In this document: positions 1 to 11,200 of the stretch, piece after piece
How the letters are laid out: each line of letters begins with the position of its first letter
Position numbering within the stretch: position 1 is the stretch's first letter
NCBI GenBank assembly: GCA_028641055.1
Contig: CM054060.1
Coordinates: forward strand, 315,213,682-315,277,681
DNA from: Alopecurus myosuroides
Lineage: Eukaryota > Streptophyta > Magnoliopsida > Poales > Poaceae
Direction of reading: 5' to 3'
Length of the DNA stretch: 64,000 nucleotides
The notes under the pieces: model-generated
Database searches by the model: none
Seen by the model: the letters and a program-made list of their open reading frames with translations, nothing else
Told to the model about the DNA's origin: nothing
Position numbers and translations under genes: made by a program

Positions 1-1130
1 ATTCTGTAGCTGTTGGAATGCCTAGATGGAGAGGTGTGAAGAAGTTGTCTTCAACTGATTCTGCCTGGATATAATTCTTACTGTTTTGATTACTGTTCAG
101 ACAGCAGGAAAATCTTTGCAGCTCTGAATATTCCATTGATCTTTCCGCATCATGATTGTGTTTCCTTCTTCTACCTGGCAGATACTCATCTTCTTGTATT
201 CTGGAATTAGTTTTGTTAAGCTTCTCCGCCAGAAGGACCCTACTGGTCTTTCATCAATTTCCCTGTCGGAATAATATTTCTCCTTGACAAAATTAATCCA
301 TGAAAGATTATGAGAGTTAAAGAACTTATGCAAATGCTTCATAAGAAGATCTTTGTTGTGGGAAGATAAGTCAATCACACACAGTCCTCCTTGCTCCTTC
401 GGTTTGCAAACTTTATCCCGCGAAATGAGAGCAATTCCTCGGTCTTCCATACCATACTTTATCCAGAAGCAATGCTTCATGAACTTGTTGATTTGTTCAA
501 TAACTGATACTAGAATGTTGTGAATGCTCATGCATAAATCTGGAAGGCATGAGAACACTGACTTGATGAGTTGCAGTTTTCCCCCATAGGAAAGCATTGA
601 GTAGCAGCCAAAAAGTCTTTGGTGTACCCGATTTAAAAGAGGGGAGTAGTCAATCACTTTAGTCTTAGAAAGACATGAAGGCAAATCAAGGTACGGAATT
701 GGCAAATCTCCAACAGCACATCCAATAGCCAAAGCAAGATGTTGAAATCTGTCTTAAGGAATATTGATAGGGAATAAATTGGATTTCTCATAATTCACCT
801 TGAGTCCAGTATAGTTTGAAAAGTGTAGGAGGAGATTTTTTGCAAATCAAAATAGTAAATCGTGAACGATCGGAAAATCTGGGCAAGAATGTGATGACAA
901 AGGAGCAGATATCAAATTGTTTCTCATAGCCTCATTGAAGAATATCTGAGATAGATTTGTCCTCCCAACATATCGAAAGCCTTTCCAAAGTCTAGCTTGA
1001 GGACAATAACTATCATTTTGTCCACATTGATGTAGGTGCTCCGCCATTCCTCTCCCAAACAGCTAGTGTTCTGAATTCCTCAATTGAGTCAAATACATAA
1101 TAGCATCATTTGCATTATTAATAAGTTCAG
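1..1130 (-). mobile_element. LINE (non-LTR retrotransposon) remnant, reverse-transcriptase part
   Basis: Minus-strand remnant of a plant L1-type LINE that runs off the left edge of the window. The conceptual protein keeps a typical LINE RT block LDFGKAFD (near 970-1000) and the C-terminal stretch of LINE RT. Its other part lies at 5476-6345 on the same strand; a gypsy element (1131-5475) sits between them. The junction near 1130 is abrupt: gypsy integrase coding stops and LINE-like sequence starts. No poly(A) end is visible. Confidence 0.8.
97..1085 (-). pseudogene. Broken LINE ORF2 reverse transcriptase (middle to C-terminal part)
   Basis: Would copy LINE RNA into DNA at a nicked target site. 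The open part 97-732 (211 codons) matches the region after the RT palm in plant LINEs: a YLDLPSCL block, a GGKLQLIKSVFSCLP block, then PKEQGGLCVIDL. Upstream (about 841-1047) are pieces of the palm, including KLDFGKAFD, split between frames by small indels; a stop lies near 1060. The YADD-type catalytic box was not found in an open frame. The first methionine of the 211-codon piece is not a real start. The family assignment is firm; the gene is dead. Confidence 0.8.
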
Positions 1131-2502
1131 ACTATATCCACCTTAGCAGTACCCGGTTCATAGGATCGGATGGAAGGAGGATCACGACCATAAATAACTT
1201 TAAAGGGGCTGGTCTGAATGACACACTAGAAACTCGTGCTGTAGCAATATTCAGCCCAAGGAAGCCACTTCACCCGATATCTAGGTTGATCTCCAGATAG
1301 ACACCGTAAGTACAACACAATGCTACGATTTTCACGACTTCTGCCCGTCCACCAGACTGGGAGTGAAAATCTGAGCTGAAGTTAAGTTTGACCCTAGAGA
1401 GACGAAAGAGCTCCCGCCAAAAATTTCTAGTAAATCTTGGATCTCGGCCACTAACTATCGATGCTGGAAAACCATGGAGTCGTACCACTTCATCAAAGAA
1501 CAACCGTGCCACTGAACTTGTTGTCTATGGCCGGGACAAAGCAATGAAGTGCGCATATTTTGAGAAGCCATCATCGACCGTAAGGATGACTGATTTGCCA
1601 TTGACCTTGGGTAAACCTTCAACAAAGTCCATTGAAATATCCGTCCAAATTTGTTCTCGTACTTCAAGGGGCTGCAACAGACCCAGCTGATGGAGATGCT
1701 CTATTTTATTTCGTTGACATGTATCACAATTGCGCACCCAATCACCCACCAATGTTCTGACCCTAGGAATATAAAAGTCACTGCGTAAACGGTGCAATGT
1801 TTTCTGAACTCCTTCATGTCCCAAGCTATGTGTGGACACCAATTTTTTTGAAATTAATGTTGAGTCGGTAGGGACAAATCTCCTATTCCCATGGGTAACC
1901 AACCCCTCCACCAAGCTCCATGGGACAACTAATTCCCCCGACTCAATTTGTTGTTTCTTTGAAAGTAGAAGTGGATGCTGCTGTCCGTCGGTACATATAT
2001 CATCAACGAGTCCAAAATGTGGAACGGAGAGTGTCATTACTGTTGCATGCTCATCACGCCGATAAAGAGCATATGCCACCCTATTTTGATACCCTGGAAG
2101 AAACTCAATAGAAAAATTAAATCCAAATAATTTACTCATCCATTGATGTTGAGGGATGGTTGAGAGGCGTTGATCCAACAAAAACTTCAGACTATAGTGA
2201 TCGGTGCGAACCACAAACCGATTACCCCATAGATAAGGTCGCCAATGACGAACAACTTCAACCAACCCAATCAGCTCTCGCTCATATGTAATCAGTTTGG
2301 CGTGATGGGGTGCAATGGGCCTACCAAAAAATGCTAGGGGCCAATCACCTTGATGTAGTACAGCCCCAAGTCCTGAACCTGAAGCATCACAATCAACCAT
2401 AAAGGGTTGGCTGAAATCAGGCAACTCCAGAACTGGACCCGTGGCCAATGCATCTTTAAGGTTCTGAAAAGCGCGGTCAGCCTCCGACGATGCATTGGCC
2501 AA
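1131..2502 (-). pseudogene. Gypsy pol, RNase H and integrase part, broken
   Basis: Part of a Ty3/gypsy polyprotein: RNase H removes the RNA template and integrase inserts the cDNA. In the 1525-2502 frame, RNase H shows VDCDASGSGLGAVL, ERELIGLV and RTDHYSLKFL; the usual last catalytic Asp is replaced by Tyr (AYALYRR). The integrase zinc finger follows (HSLGHEG ... CDTCQRN), then the first catalytic Asp in SMDFVEGLP. A frameshift near 1510-1530 moves to the 1270-1512 frame with the second Asp (SGRDPRF) and a Glu in AEVV. Further shifts near 1270 lead to VYGRDPPS and YEPGTAKVD, where the gene ends at the LINE junction. Non-functional. Confidence 0.85.
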
Positions 2503-3874
2503 TGCATTCCTTATTCAAGATCTTTGTCGATGGAGCTGCAATTGTTCCATAGTCACGAACAAACTTGTGGTAGTAGCCAGCCAATCCCAAGGACCCGCGG
2601 AGTGTGCGCACCGAACGCAGGGTCAGCCATTCACGGACAACTTGAACCTTCTCACTATCCATGGCAACCCCCTTTGCAGTAATCATATGACCGAGATAGG
2701 AAATCGTCTCCTGGCCAAATGAACACTTGGATTCTTTGAGGAACATTTGATGTGTTTGTAGTAATTGGAGAACGGTTCGAACATGACGAAGGTGCCGCGA
2801 CCATGAGTTGATGTAAATCAGTATGTCGAAAAAAAAACAAGAACAAACTTACGAAGATGTGACCTGAGCACATCATTCATCAAGGCTGAGAAAGTAGCTG
2901 GCGCATTAGAGAGGCCAAACGGAATCAACAGAAACTCAAAGCGACCTTCGTGTGTTTGAAAGCCGGCTTCTTGATATCTTCCTCGGCCATGCAGACTTGG
3001 TGGTATCCGGAGCGCAAGTCTAGTTTGCTCAAGTAACATGCTCTGTTTAACTCATTCAGCAGCTTGTCAATGACTGGAATCGGGAATTTATCTTTGATTG
3101 TTTTCTCATTTAGGGCTCGAAAGTCCATAAAAAACCACCAGGAAGTGTCCTTCTTCTTCACTAAAATGACGGGCGATGAGTAATCAGAGTTACTTTCGCG
3201 AATAATCCCCTGGGACAACATATCTTTGCATTGTCTTTCAAGTTCGCTCTTTTGTGTCGATGGGTACCGGTACGGCCGCACTGCAATGGGGGCTGTCCCA
3301 GCAAATAAGAAGATACAGTGGTCACATCGGCGAGCCGGTGGCAGTCCCTTGGGCATCGCAAAAACATCCTTGAACTGCTCAATAACGTGGCAATCAAGTC
3401 AGTACCTGTAGCACTATGTGAATCAGGGTGGGAAGTTGTAGGCATCCCACGCCAAATCACTTGGTGATCTGAACGCCAAAAGGACATGATCAATGCATCA
3501 AAATCCCAGAGAATAGGCCCAACTGTGCGTAACCACTGAGTTCCAAGTATGATATCAAAGTCGAGCGAGAGTGCATAGAAGTCCAAGTGGAACGCCTCCC
3601 CGTCAATTTGTAGGAGCTGCTGTAGAGCGACACCATCATACAATACCCATTCACCATTTTCCACAGAGACTTTGAGGTTTGGTCGTGGTGCAAGAGCGAG
3701 CCCTATTCGCTTGACCACATCGTCTGGTACAAAATTGTGGGTCGACCCTGAATCTACAAGAGCAACCAGGTTTGTATTACACAATCGAACTTGAAGCTGC
3801 ATTGTGTTGCCAACGCAAACTCCAGTGATGGCGTGTAATGAGACACATGGATCGTCCTCTGGTTCAACAGGCAA
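2477..3874 (-). pseudogene. Gypsy protease and reverse transcriptase part, broken
   Basis: The protease begins with LVDSGSTHNFV (catalytic Asp codon 3752-3754), a normal gypsy aspartic protease motif. A frameshift near 3390 joins it to the RT: TAPIAVRPYRYP, the basic QGIIRESNSDYSSPVILVKKKD block, and LDLRSGYHQV with the first catalytic Asp (2925-3356 frame). The second Asp pair, the FFDD-type box, is destroyed by a frameshift at a run of nine A at 2829-2837. The thumb (YLGHMITAKGV) is in a third frame at 2477-2746. At least three shifts make the gene inactive. Confidence 0.85.
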
Positions 3875-5110
3875 GTGGTCTTCCTCTTCGTCATCATAAA
3901 TAACCTCAATGCAAAAAAACTCCTGCTCCAGCGATGCCCGGGTGTGAATTTCTCATCACAATTAAAGCACAACCCATTCTCGCGTCTTTCTGTCATCTTT
4001 GCTGCTATAAGACGCTTGAATGGCCAGCTGCCTGGGACTCCTGTGACGTTGCCTGCACCCGAAGCTGTTCCTCCGCCTTGACCTGCGCCACCGAGCAAAG
4101 GAGTGGTCTGGTTGTGTTGTTGGCCTGGCCCACGGAATAGTGGACCGAAGCGCTGGCGACCATGGTTTGTTGATGTGTTTACTGCAGCAATAATCTCTGC
4201 GCGATGCTCGAAAGCTTGAGCTAAGCTCATATCTTCATGGAGATTTGGTAGTTTTTGCATCTCAACATCCACCCGGAGAAGGTCCACAAGCCCAGACGTG
4301 AATAGTTGTACCTGCTGCTTGCTAGAGAGAGGGTCATTATGAGAAAGCAAGGACGAGAATTTCTCAACATAATCTATGACTGTTCCGGATTGTTGCATTC
4401 GTGCGATCTCGCCCAAAGGATTATTTTAGATAGGCGGCCCAAAGCGGAGGTTGCAACACTCCTTGAATTGAGGCCATGATGGCTTGCCCTCATCTCGCTC
4501 TAGGTGTATATACCAGTCATGAGAGACACCTACCATGTGATAGGCTGCCAGCCAAACCTTGAATGCTTCATCTATGCGTTGTCCCCAAAACAATTGCTCG
4601 CAAAGATTAACCCAAGTGAGCGGATCTTCCTGACCCTCAAACTTGGAAAAATCCAATTTATGGTAGCGAGGAGCACCGGCTGTCTCTGTGATGTTGGGGG
4701 CGGGAGGGGTAGGGCAGACCTTTGGGAAACTCAGTTGCTGCTGTTGTGGTGCAAGCGCCGAAAACCCTGTCTGATACAACAGTGGTGCGTATGGCCTCAT
4801 CGAGGCTGATGCCCCTGCCGATCGCGAGGGAAACTGCTGCAATAACTGTGGCAGATTCGTCGATCACAACCCTACCAAAGTGGTGAGGGTGTCTGCAAGT
4901 TCTTTGGCCGTGAGGTCCGCTGCAGATGAGGCGAGCGGCTGGAGGCCTGCTGGTTTTAGGACCAGGCATTCACCAATCACCTTCTCCTCCATGACCTTGA
5001 TGCGTACGTTAATAGTTACAAAGCAATCCTCCATCTTCTTGAGGAGCATTTCCTGCAGTGCGTCGATGGTTGTAGCCGTGTCAGCATTGGTTGATTTTTC
5101 ATCGCTAAGG
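3875..5110 (-). pseudogene. Gypsy gag, broken
   Basis: Structural capsid and nucleocapsid gene. After the PBS, frames 4864-5110, 4658-4969, 4426-4842 and 3754-4416 carry consecutive parts: a coiled-coil-like IDALQEMLLKKMED start, a Pro/Gln-rich linker, the capsid block KLDFSKFEGQEDPLTWVN, then IARMQQSGTVIDYVEKFSSL, and a zinc knuckle NGLCFNCDEKFTPGHRW near 3935-3985 whose last Cys is not seen. A stop near 4424 and several frame changes break it. The ATG is not identifiable with certainty because the open frame at 4864-5364 runs into the LTR. Confidence 0.8.
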
Positions 5111-5125
5111 GGAGCCTTGGTGGTC

Positions 5126-5138
5126 GGCTCTGATACCA
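5126..5138 (-). other. Primer-binding site for initiator tRNA-Met
   Basis: Minus strand reads TGGTATCAGAGCC, the complement of the 3' end of plant tRNA-iMet, three bases inside the LTR end. This fixes the orientation of the gypsy element. Confidence 0.9.
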
Positions 5139-5141
5139 AGA

Positions 5142-5475
5142 TGATGTGTCCTTTACTTCGGAGGTGGTACGGGTAGTTCACCGGAGGCCGAGGCCGACGG
5201 AGATGGGAGGGCTCCGTGGCCGGGGCTGGTTGACAGCAGAGGTTGGGGAAACAGAGAATTAGACTAGGTCGGGATAGCACACAAGGAGGATAGGTGTCCT
5301 GGGAGGACACGGACTCAAACAAACTTGCACTCTTCCTATTCTTTCCTATTAACTCTAAGTTCACTCAAACCTGGACTCCTCTTCCTCGTGGTTTCCTTGT
5401 GTTGTAGGTGTCAAGCTAGACCCTTCCTTCCTTGGTCTGGGTTGATAGGGTATGCCCCAATGTGGGTCCACAACA
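5142..5475 (-). repeat. 5' LTR of the gypsy element (334 bp)
   Basis: Minus strand begins TGTTGTGG at 5475 and ends ACATCA at 5142, next to the PBS. There is no second copy in the window, so the length rests on the TG/CA ends, the PBS and the return of LINE coding sequence at 5476. Confidence 0.7.
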
Positions 5476-6345
5476 CTGGAGCGCTTTTTAGACCATATTT
5501 TTCATTCTTTTCTAAGCTATTTAAATTTTGTTGTGATTCTTTAGCACTATCTTTCTCATTTATCTCTTGGGTCCAAATGCTTTTGACATCTTGAAAGTGT
5601 TGGTCTTTGAGCCAGAAGTTCTCAAATCTGAACATTTTGTGCTTCGGAATGTTGGTACCAATCTGAATTACTGATCAGAAATGGGTCTTGCCAAGGGAAA
5701 CACAACAATGTTCGGGGAATTTAATCTCCATGATTCTGAGGCGAGTACCCAATCAAATTTCTCTAGCAAGGGGCATATTGCATGTTACTCCATGTAAATT
5801 CCCTTCATTTCATTGGGATTTCCACTAGCGTAAGAGCGCTTATAGCCTTACTGAAGGCAAGGACGTCATTGAAATTTCATCCTTCTCTATTTCTATTATG
5901 TGGGTATGTGATATAATTAATCTCCAAGTACCAACCAATTAATGTTGTAGGACATTTGAACATTTGTTGAACCAATAAATAAAGTCTGCTCTAGCTTTGG
6001 ATTGACAAGGACCATATATATTAGTGAGAATCCAGGAATCACCATTGTGTTTAGGAGTAATTTGATTGAGAGAGAAAAATCATTTTCGGAAATGGTTTCT
6101 CCAGAAAAGAAGGCCTCATTCCAAGCAACAAAAAGCCCCCCGGAAGCACCCACTAATGGAATGTAATCAAATTTACTGAATCTCCGGGGACATAATTTTT
6201 AACATAATCACCGTCAAAGTTTATCTTTTAGTTTCTTGCAAACAAAATATTGCAGTCATATTCATCTATACTATTGAAAATGGCTAACCATTTTTTCATA
6301 TCATTGGTACCCCTGATATTCTGGTCTAGAACATTCTAGTGCCTA
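5476..6345 (-). pseudogene. LINE ORF2 endonuclease part, broken
   Basis: N-terminal apurinic-type endonuclease of the split LINE, which would nick target DNA. Minus-strand translation shows, in order and in shifting frames, NIRGTNDMKKWLAI near 6330, a relic of the Gln-Glu-Thr-Lys catalytic block with an in-frame stop near 6235, GASGGLFVAWN near 6120-6153, NWLVLGD near 5920, and after a further gap FRFENFWL near 5600-5635. These are diagnostic of plant L1-type LINEs. The reading is cut at 5476 by the gypsy LTR; the stretch expected between this point and the RT in segment 1-1130 is largely missing. Confidence 0.8.
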
Positions 6346-7266
6346 GCCATTGGGAAATATGGTAAACTTGGAGATCTTGAGATATGAATAATTCAAAAAA
6401 CTCATAACTGGAGGACCAAATCCATAAGGTCTTAATATGGTACTTATTACAGTTGTACCGAAAGATAGGTAGCATGATGGTAGTCATAGTAACTGATTAT
6501 TACAAAGGGTATCGCCGGGGATCCTTAAGCACAAAAGGAGTTTGGTCAAAGGGGAAATTAGCGATCTTTGGGGGAGGGATTCTTCTGACCACGCAGGGCC
6601 ATATGGGGTGGGCGGCGGAGAAAATGAAACAGCAGGAGTCTCTAGAGGGGAGAAGTATCAACCTAGTGGCAAGGGTCGTAGTGACAAACACTGTATCGAG
6701 GGTTACTCCCACCGCGAGTGAATTTCTGGCGCCTCACCCCGGTAGGTTTTTCTACCAAAGGAAAGTACTAGCTGCTAGTTCCCATGGATCTCTTTTAAAT
6801 GAGAACTGGGCGTTGGCCTAATGGTTGGTGCTCAGGGTGTGGAGCCGACGTCCCGGGTTCGAGTCCCAGCTGTGCGTGCTCGAGAAAATTTGATTCCCAG
6901 ATGCGTGCGCTCGAATAAACCTAGTGTCTCACCTACCTAACAACGTATAGGCAAGAGAGGGATCCTTTCCCCGTTGGTCAACGTCTTTTCTTTTTATTCT
7001 GAGAAGGGGCATCAGCCGTAGAACCAGGCGTGGATTGAAGAAGAGAGAGGATTCTCCCATTCTGACGCGCAATTAGCTCCCGATTACCTTCTGAGACAGT
7101 GATCATATCCCTTCCCCAAATACGGTACGAAGATCTAGCAGTTTCCTTAACCAGAAGGAATCATTAGGTGAACTTGATGTAGGAGCCGACCCATTCACTT
7201 TCAGAGCCGAGAAACAGTTGCACTGAATATGATCCCATTTTCTATAGGCCTGATAATGAATTCAGT
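6346..7266 (-). other. Probable LINE 5' part (ORF1 region), degenerate
   Basis: Stretch upstream of the LINE endonuclease. No intact gene. The minus strand has short open pieces (for example 6500-6712) with a weak resemblance to the tail of plant LINE ORF1 proteins, but I see no zinc knuckle. A SINE sits inside. Assigned to the LINE mainly by position. Confidence 0.35.
6806..6999 (+). mobile_element. tRNA-derived SINE (Au-like)
   Basis: Has a pol III box A (TGGCCTAATGG, 6814-6824) and box B (GGTTCGAGTCC, 6856-6866) at tRNA-like spacing, a ~130 bp tRNA-unrelated body, and a T-rich 3' end (6985-6999). It is flanked by TGAGAA at 6800-6805 and 7000-7005, a short target-site duplication. The head resembles the Triticeae Au SINE as I remember it; the family name needs a search. 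It is not a tRNA gene: the arms between box A and box B do not give a normal cloverleaf. Confidence 0.7.
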
Positions 7267-7268
7267 TA

Positions 7269-7429
7269 CTCCCTCCGTCCACTTCTATAAGACACACTTC
7301 TTACTATTTTAATTTTGACCACATACGTAGTAAAATGAGTGAATCTATATACAAAATAAGTCTAGATTCACTCATTTTAGAATGTATGTGACCAAAATTA
7401 AAATGACTTATAGAAGTGAACGAAGGAAG
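7269..7429. mobile_element. Stowaway-type MITE (161 bp)
   Basis: Starts CTCCCTCCGTCCACTTCTA and ends with its imperfect inverted copy (TAGAAGTGAACGAAGGAAG), flanked by TA at 7267-7268 and 7430-7431. The interior is also largely self-complementary (TGAGTGAATCT / AGATTCACTCA around 7337-7375). The CTCCCTCCGT terminus and TA duplication are the signature of Stowaway elements, which are moved by mariner-type transposases. No coding capacity. Confidence 0.95.
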
Positions 7430-8201
7430 TACTACTATTGAGTCGATAGTTTTCTTCAGCATGGCAGCGGACACATAATTTCTTACCAGTGTCAGTTTCT
7501 ATTTATTTTGTATGTATATTGTAGAAAAGGTCAAAAAATGGAAGTGTTCGGAATGAGATGGAAATTTTTGAGGATTTTTTATTCAACGGAAGACTCCAGG
7601 AGCCAGAAAGGCATAGGGAGATGGTCTCCAAGGAGACCATGTGACCTGCAGGCACGTCCCAACCCCACCTACGCCTGAGTGTCATCTCGCCGCCTCAGGC
7701 ACGACCATGCATCGCCTCTTCTCCTATAAAATCACTTTTACCCTAAAATGGAAGAATACCAGAGGATTTTTCCATAAACGCGTCTGAGCTTCGCCACCAT
7801 CCAAATCTCTAATTCGAGGGACAAAAGTATCTGTTCTGACACTCTCCAGGGACAGTAAAGTGCCCCCCCGGAGTCATCTTCATCGACGTTGCTGCCTCCC
7901 ACGATGATGCAGGAGTAGTCCCTCCACGAGGTCGAGGGCTCATACTAGTAACTATATGGTTATCTCTCTCCTCCATGGTGTGATCTTCATGTGATCATGA
8001 GCTATGTTATTATAGTTGAATTCTATGATGTTTCACCTTTGCTATGTAATGGATATGATGTGATCAAGTGATTTTATGTAGTATAATCTTCCGAAGTCAC
8101 CTTTGTCCCAGGTGCCAAAGTGACAGTGCAGATGCCATGTGTGACTCTATGGATCATGGATCATACGGATACTTATCACAAACTTGTTCTTTTTTTTCGT
8201 A
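7430..8201 (+). repeat. LTR fragment of a Triticeae gypsy family, plus orientation
   Basis: From about 7487 the sequence matches, by eye, the LTR head at 43440-43600 (GTTTCTATTTAT, AGAAAAGGTC, TTTTGAGGATTT, GAAGACTCC blocks), then continues through a TATA box (CTATAAAAT, near 7724) into LTR body. The LTR start is missing and the right side ends at the LARD insertion at 8202. No gene. The first ~55 bases after the MITE are unassigned. Confidence 0.6.
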
Positions 8202-11200
8202 TGTAGCGTTCCTAGGTTTAAATAATGCAAGAACACCTGTGTTATTGTGCTAGTACATGGATAAATTGCTAGCACCATACTACAAAATGAAATATCATGC
8301 AAATGCGTCAAAATCTATTACATCCCATGATCCGGTCTTTAAAAAATTATGATTCCAACTTGCATAGTCACAGAAGACTAGCAAGAAACATGAAATTACA
8401 GCGAAAAACATAGTACAATATAGAGCCTTATCTTCTTCAAGTGCCACAGTAAAAACATATTGGTTGTAGACTCGAGATCCTAAACGGAAGCCTCACTCGT
8501 CATCTGATCCATCTGCAATACGCAATATGCAGCTAGAAGGGGTCAATACAATTTAATGTTGTCACCTATCTTTAACCTTGTAGGCCGCATCCCAACCTAC
8601 TGCATTCAAGTATGCCTTCGATACTGGTACTTAGGAATCAAGGGCCCAACAAGCGATAAGGGCACTAAGGCGGAGCACTGAAAATCAAATTGGGCACCCA
8701 TGTTTTACCAGTCCCGGATCTTAGGGCCGTTTTGCCAACCGCCGACATAATTGTCAAGCAACACTATGGTGGATATAAATGGGAAGGCTATAACTACATG
8801 CATATTTGGCTGAGTGGAGTTTTGGCTAAGTTTTCATAAAGAAAGTTTTTTCTCCTATCTCTTTTCATAGAAGACCTTCATCTTCAGTAGAACCAGAACT
8901 AAATTAAGGAGTACCAATAGTAGAAACCATGGAAAACTCCTACCCATGTTCACCCATACAAATTTTATTAAGAAATTGGCATGATGAGATTCTTCCGTCA
9001 TTGCTTGTCCAGCTGCTCATAGTTGTCCATAACTGAGGACATGGCTAAGATCTTAGTTTTTTTACTCTGCAGAGTTTGTGCACTTTCACCTTTAGACTGA
9101 AATCAGCCCAAACATCCTATACACCCTGAGTGCATTAAGAAAATGAGAGGATTGAGATGAGATCTTTCAGAAGAAATTTCACCACCGTCTGGCTTTACCC
9201 GTTCGAACCTACACCCCCTACATCTACTTGTCAAGCGCTTGAGAGTTCATTCAACTTAGTTGATCAAGACAGAGCCCGTATGACTAAAGCCTGCACAGGA
9301 AGCTAATAAACTTAGAAAGAAATAGTAATTTCTTTGTTCATGGAGGCCATCCGAAAGTGACAACCTCAAGTGAAATAACCCTTAGAAAAGGGCCCTGAGG
9401 CAACAATCAACATAAACCCGCCTTTCTAATTCCACCCAGGTGGTTCATTTAAATATTCATATGTATAATTTTTCCTCAACAACTAGTAAAACAAATTAAC
9501 AGCAATGCTAAGCATCTACTAAATTTAACAGCTTCAAAATAACAAGGTAAAAGGGGGTATCTGCAAACTACTAGGATAACAGCATAGCATAATATAACTT
9601 AGTAAAATTTCCTATCATGCATACTACTCAAAAACTCTAATAATGCATATAGAAAATAATGGGTAGTTGATGGTGTGTTACTTGCCTTTTGAAGTTGGTG
9701 TTTATTGACCCACTTTTTTTTCTCAAAAGGCTGTTGCTCTCCGTACAATCTAAACAATATAAGTAACAACCATAAACAAACAATCACAAACAAAGGAACA
9801 AATCATAACAAACTTAACACAACAGTTTATTTTATCAAAGGAATTATTGTGATTTTTTTAGTGTATAGCAAAAGGCTATTTAATATTCAAATATTGGGTT
9901 TCAAGAGTTCAAACTTAATTGGTCATATTTGTCAGGAAAAATTCCAAAAGTTTCTCTAAGGATTTTCACATTTACTCTAATATGCAAAAGGGACAACATG
10001 TGATAACATTTAGTTTCAATGCAGAAAATAAACTAAATGGTTGTTGTTCGAGTTTTCCATTTGTGACTAAGGCTTGGTCCTTGATCAAAAGATCACACAC
10101 AGGTATTGGTCAAAAATATTTATGTCTTGAATTTCTCCAAGTTCTTATTTTTCTTCCTTGAGTTTTTTCTGATGTCTAAGTCTTTATGCATTTCCTTCAA
10201 TGGCCTTGCTTGTAGTCCTCCTTATTGAGTTGAAGAAAAACATCTTAAGTACCTCTCTAGGATTTAGGGGCTTCGTCATATAGAATAAGATAAGTAGATG
10301 AGATTGCTAGAGTTCCCTTTAAAAAGGACTTGTAAAATCTCCCTTCTTCTTCTTCATCATCTTCTAGGAGAGTATTCTTGTTGAGTTGGATTTTTTTGTT
10401 AAAGTTGTTCTTCTTGATGAAGTCCTGGTAAAAATTCCCATCTTACTTGAAAAACTAATTCTAAGTCTTGGATAAAAACAAAATTTATACAAATCATCTT
10501 GAATAGGTTGTAGCTCTAAGTCTTCACATTGTTTGGTCTTCTTAAGGATAATCATCAGGCTTTATTGTAGCTTCATCCTTTGTGCGGTGAATTCATTGTA
10601 ATTTCCAACACTTGATGGTTTTGGTACAAGCTAGGGGTTGTTCTTCATGTAAGTTAGCCATACCACAAATTCTAAGGGAAACAAAAAGAAAGAGGAGAAA
10701 AACTTAGAGAGAGATGTGGTTTCTCTTCATGAAGTTGCTCTTGATTTATTCTTGTGCTTCTACATTTGAGGGATGCTTATGAAGTTGCTAAGTCCTTTAT
10801 TGGTCTTCTAGCTTCATGTTGAGAAAATCTTAAGTTGACAATTAGAGCATCTTACTTGCACTTCATGGTTTTCAGAATTTCCAACTTTGTGGTTTTTAAC
10901 TAGGAGGGCCAACTAGAACAATGTTACATGGAATTGGTTTTCATGGTGTCCAATGGCTTAGGTTTTTGTATCTCTAGTCTATGTTTAGTACTTAGAGCAA
11001 AATTGCTAAAGAAAACATATTGGAAATATTTACAAAATTGAAACAAGTCAAAAATAGTCAAAGGAGCATAAAATTCTAAAACAAATCTAAATTATCACAA
11101 AATTTATTTTGGGTAGAGGATTCTATTAGCATACATCCTAAGGTGTCCAAAAGAACTTGGGTTGTCAAAATTGGATCTAAAGAATTCAAACTATGCCAGA

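Larger units (their letters stand above)
1131..5475 (-). mobile_element. Ty3/gypsy retrotransposon, 3'-truncated, inserted in the LINE
   Basis: Minus-strand element with, in order, a 5' LTR (5142-5475), a tRNA-iMet primer-binding site (5126-5138), gag, protease, RT, RNase H and integrase. It stops inside the integrase C-terminal region near 1131, so the rest of pol, the polypurine tract and the 3' LTR are missing. Small LTR, iMet primer and gag type suggest a chromovirus, perhaps Reina-like (inference). The LINE on either side shows it inserted into an older LINE and was later cut at its 3' end by a deletion that also removed LINE sequence. Confidence 0.85.

Noticed and set aside
6806..6880. 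A tRNA gene
   Set aside because: Box A and box B are present, but no convincing acceptor stem, anticodon arm or 3' end; it continues into a SINE body and is flanked by a short duplication.
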